Shown here piece after piece: positions 13,151-13,455 of a stretch of DNA of 13,455 nt; within the stretch, counting starts at the first letter, position 1, and each line of letters starts with the position of its first letter. A model generated the notes under the pieces. The model made no database searches and was not told the origin of the DNA. It saw only the letters and a program-made list of their open reading frames with translations. The stretch spans positions 1-13,455 of the forward strand of contig JAGVMW010000082.1 of NCBI GenBank assembly GCA_020053615.1. Reading direction: 5' to 3'. Position numbers and translations under genes: made by a program. Origin of the DNA: an archaeon (GTDB lineage Archaea; Nanobdellota; Nanobdellia; Woesearchaeales; GW2011-AR9).

Positions 13151-13455
13151 CTTTTTCTTGTTTAAAGTTACTCAATGCTTGATACACTTTTTTCGCTTTG
13201 GAGCCTAAGCCTTGGTATATCGGTTCTGAACCAATTTTATCTGATGCTAATATTATCAGTTCATTGCTGATAGCTTCGCTCACTTCATTATCAGTGGTAC
13301 TTAATTCTTCTTTTTCTCCTAAACATTCTGCTGCTAAGCACAATTCGTCTAAACTGGGATTATATTCTCTGGGATCAAACTTACTTTTAGTTGCAAAGTA
13401 ATCCTCTGAGATTAAATCTACTAACTCGGCGGTTTTTTCTTCATCCAGCGCTCCA
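13116..13455 (-). pseudogene. 5' part of the HEAT-repeat gene, truncated by the element; runs off the window
   Basis: Open from the window edge (first full codon 13452-13454, reading GALDEEKTAELVDLISED) to a TGA at 13116. The gene's own sequence ends at KQEK; the last residues, GICLASSKFWM, come from the inserted element. This part is helical and acidic (EEKTAELVDLISEDYF, GEKEELSTTDNEVSEAISNE) and looks like an N-terminal domain ahead of the HEAT array, but I do not recognise it. No start codon can be assigned because the beginning lies outside the window. Joined with the 3' part it makes at least 666 residues. Confidence 0.75.
13151..13158. repeat. Target-site duplication, right copy
   Basis: CTTTTTCT, identical to 13014-13021, abuts the right terminal inverted repeat. 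Confidence 0.8.

Noticed and set aside
1..13455. tRNA or rRNA genes
   Set aside because: No tRNA T-arm (GGTTCRA) with a matching acceptor stem, and no rRNA core sequence, was noticed in any intergenic stretch.

Overview
The window looks archaeal. It is AT-rich. It carries a fused AbrB-PhoU regulator with a BRE/TATA promoter placed for a leaderless transcript, an Lrp/AsnC regulator next to a TRASH zinc protein, and genes with GGAGGTG-type ribosome binding sites and 4-nt ATGA overlaps. A DPANN archaeon (Woesearchaeales-like) is my best guess, but this rests on gene style only.

Layout. Positions 1-128 are non-coding and hold two copies of a hairpin with a CUUG loop; the copies differ by two compensatory base-pair changes. 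From 9648 down to 129, ten minus-strand genes are tightly packed and probably form one or two operons. In transcription order they are: Lrp/AsnC regulator, TRASH protein, a protein resembling glucose-6-phosphate dehydrogenase, two sister cyclase-family metal hydrolases, a short NAD-type 6-phosphogluconate dehydrogenase, a cupin related to archaeal phosphoglucose isomerase, a class I methyltransferase, and two B12-binding-type radical SAM enzymes. Positions 9649-9900 are a divergent control region full of short repeats. The AbrB-PhoU gene (9901-10827, plus) converges on a minus-strand pair: a 154-residue unknown protein and a HEAT-repeat protein.

Main biological reading. The middle of the operon can be read as an oxidative pentose phosphate route: F6P to G6P (cupin), G6P to lactone (Zwf-like), lactone to 6-phosphogluconate (one or both cyclase-family hydrolases, inferred), then 6-phosphogluconate to ribulose-5-phosphate (6PGDH). 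This route is rare in archaea. The lactonase assignment would be new and is the weakest step. The Lrp and TRASH genes upstream suggest control by metabolite or metal.

The HEAT-repeat gene is broken by a 129-bp element (13022-13150). The element has perfect 16-bp terminal inverted repeats and a perfect 8-bp target duplication. Removing element plus one duplication (137 bp) joins the two halves into one open frame of at least 666 residues, so the insertion looks recent.

Start sites were revised where a ribosome binding site or overlap supports a later ATG: 3208, 8611 and 9194 on strong grounds; 3810, 9648 and 11314 on weaker grounds.
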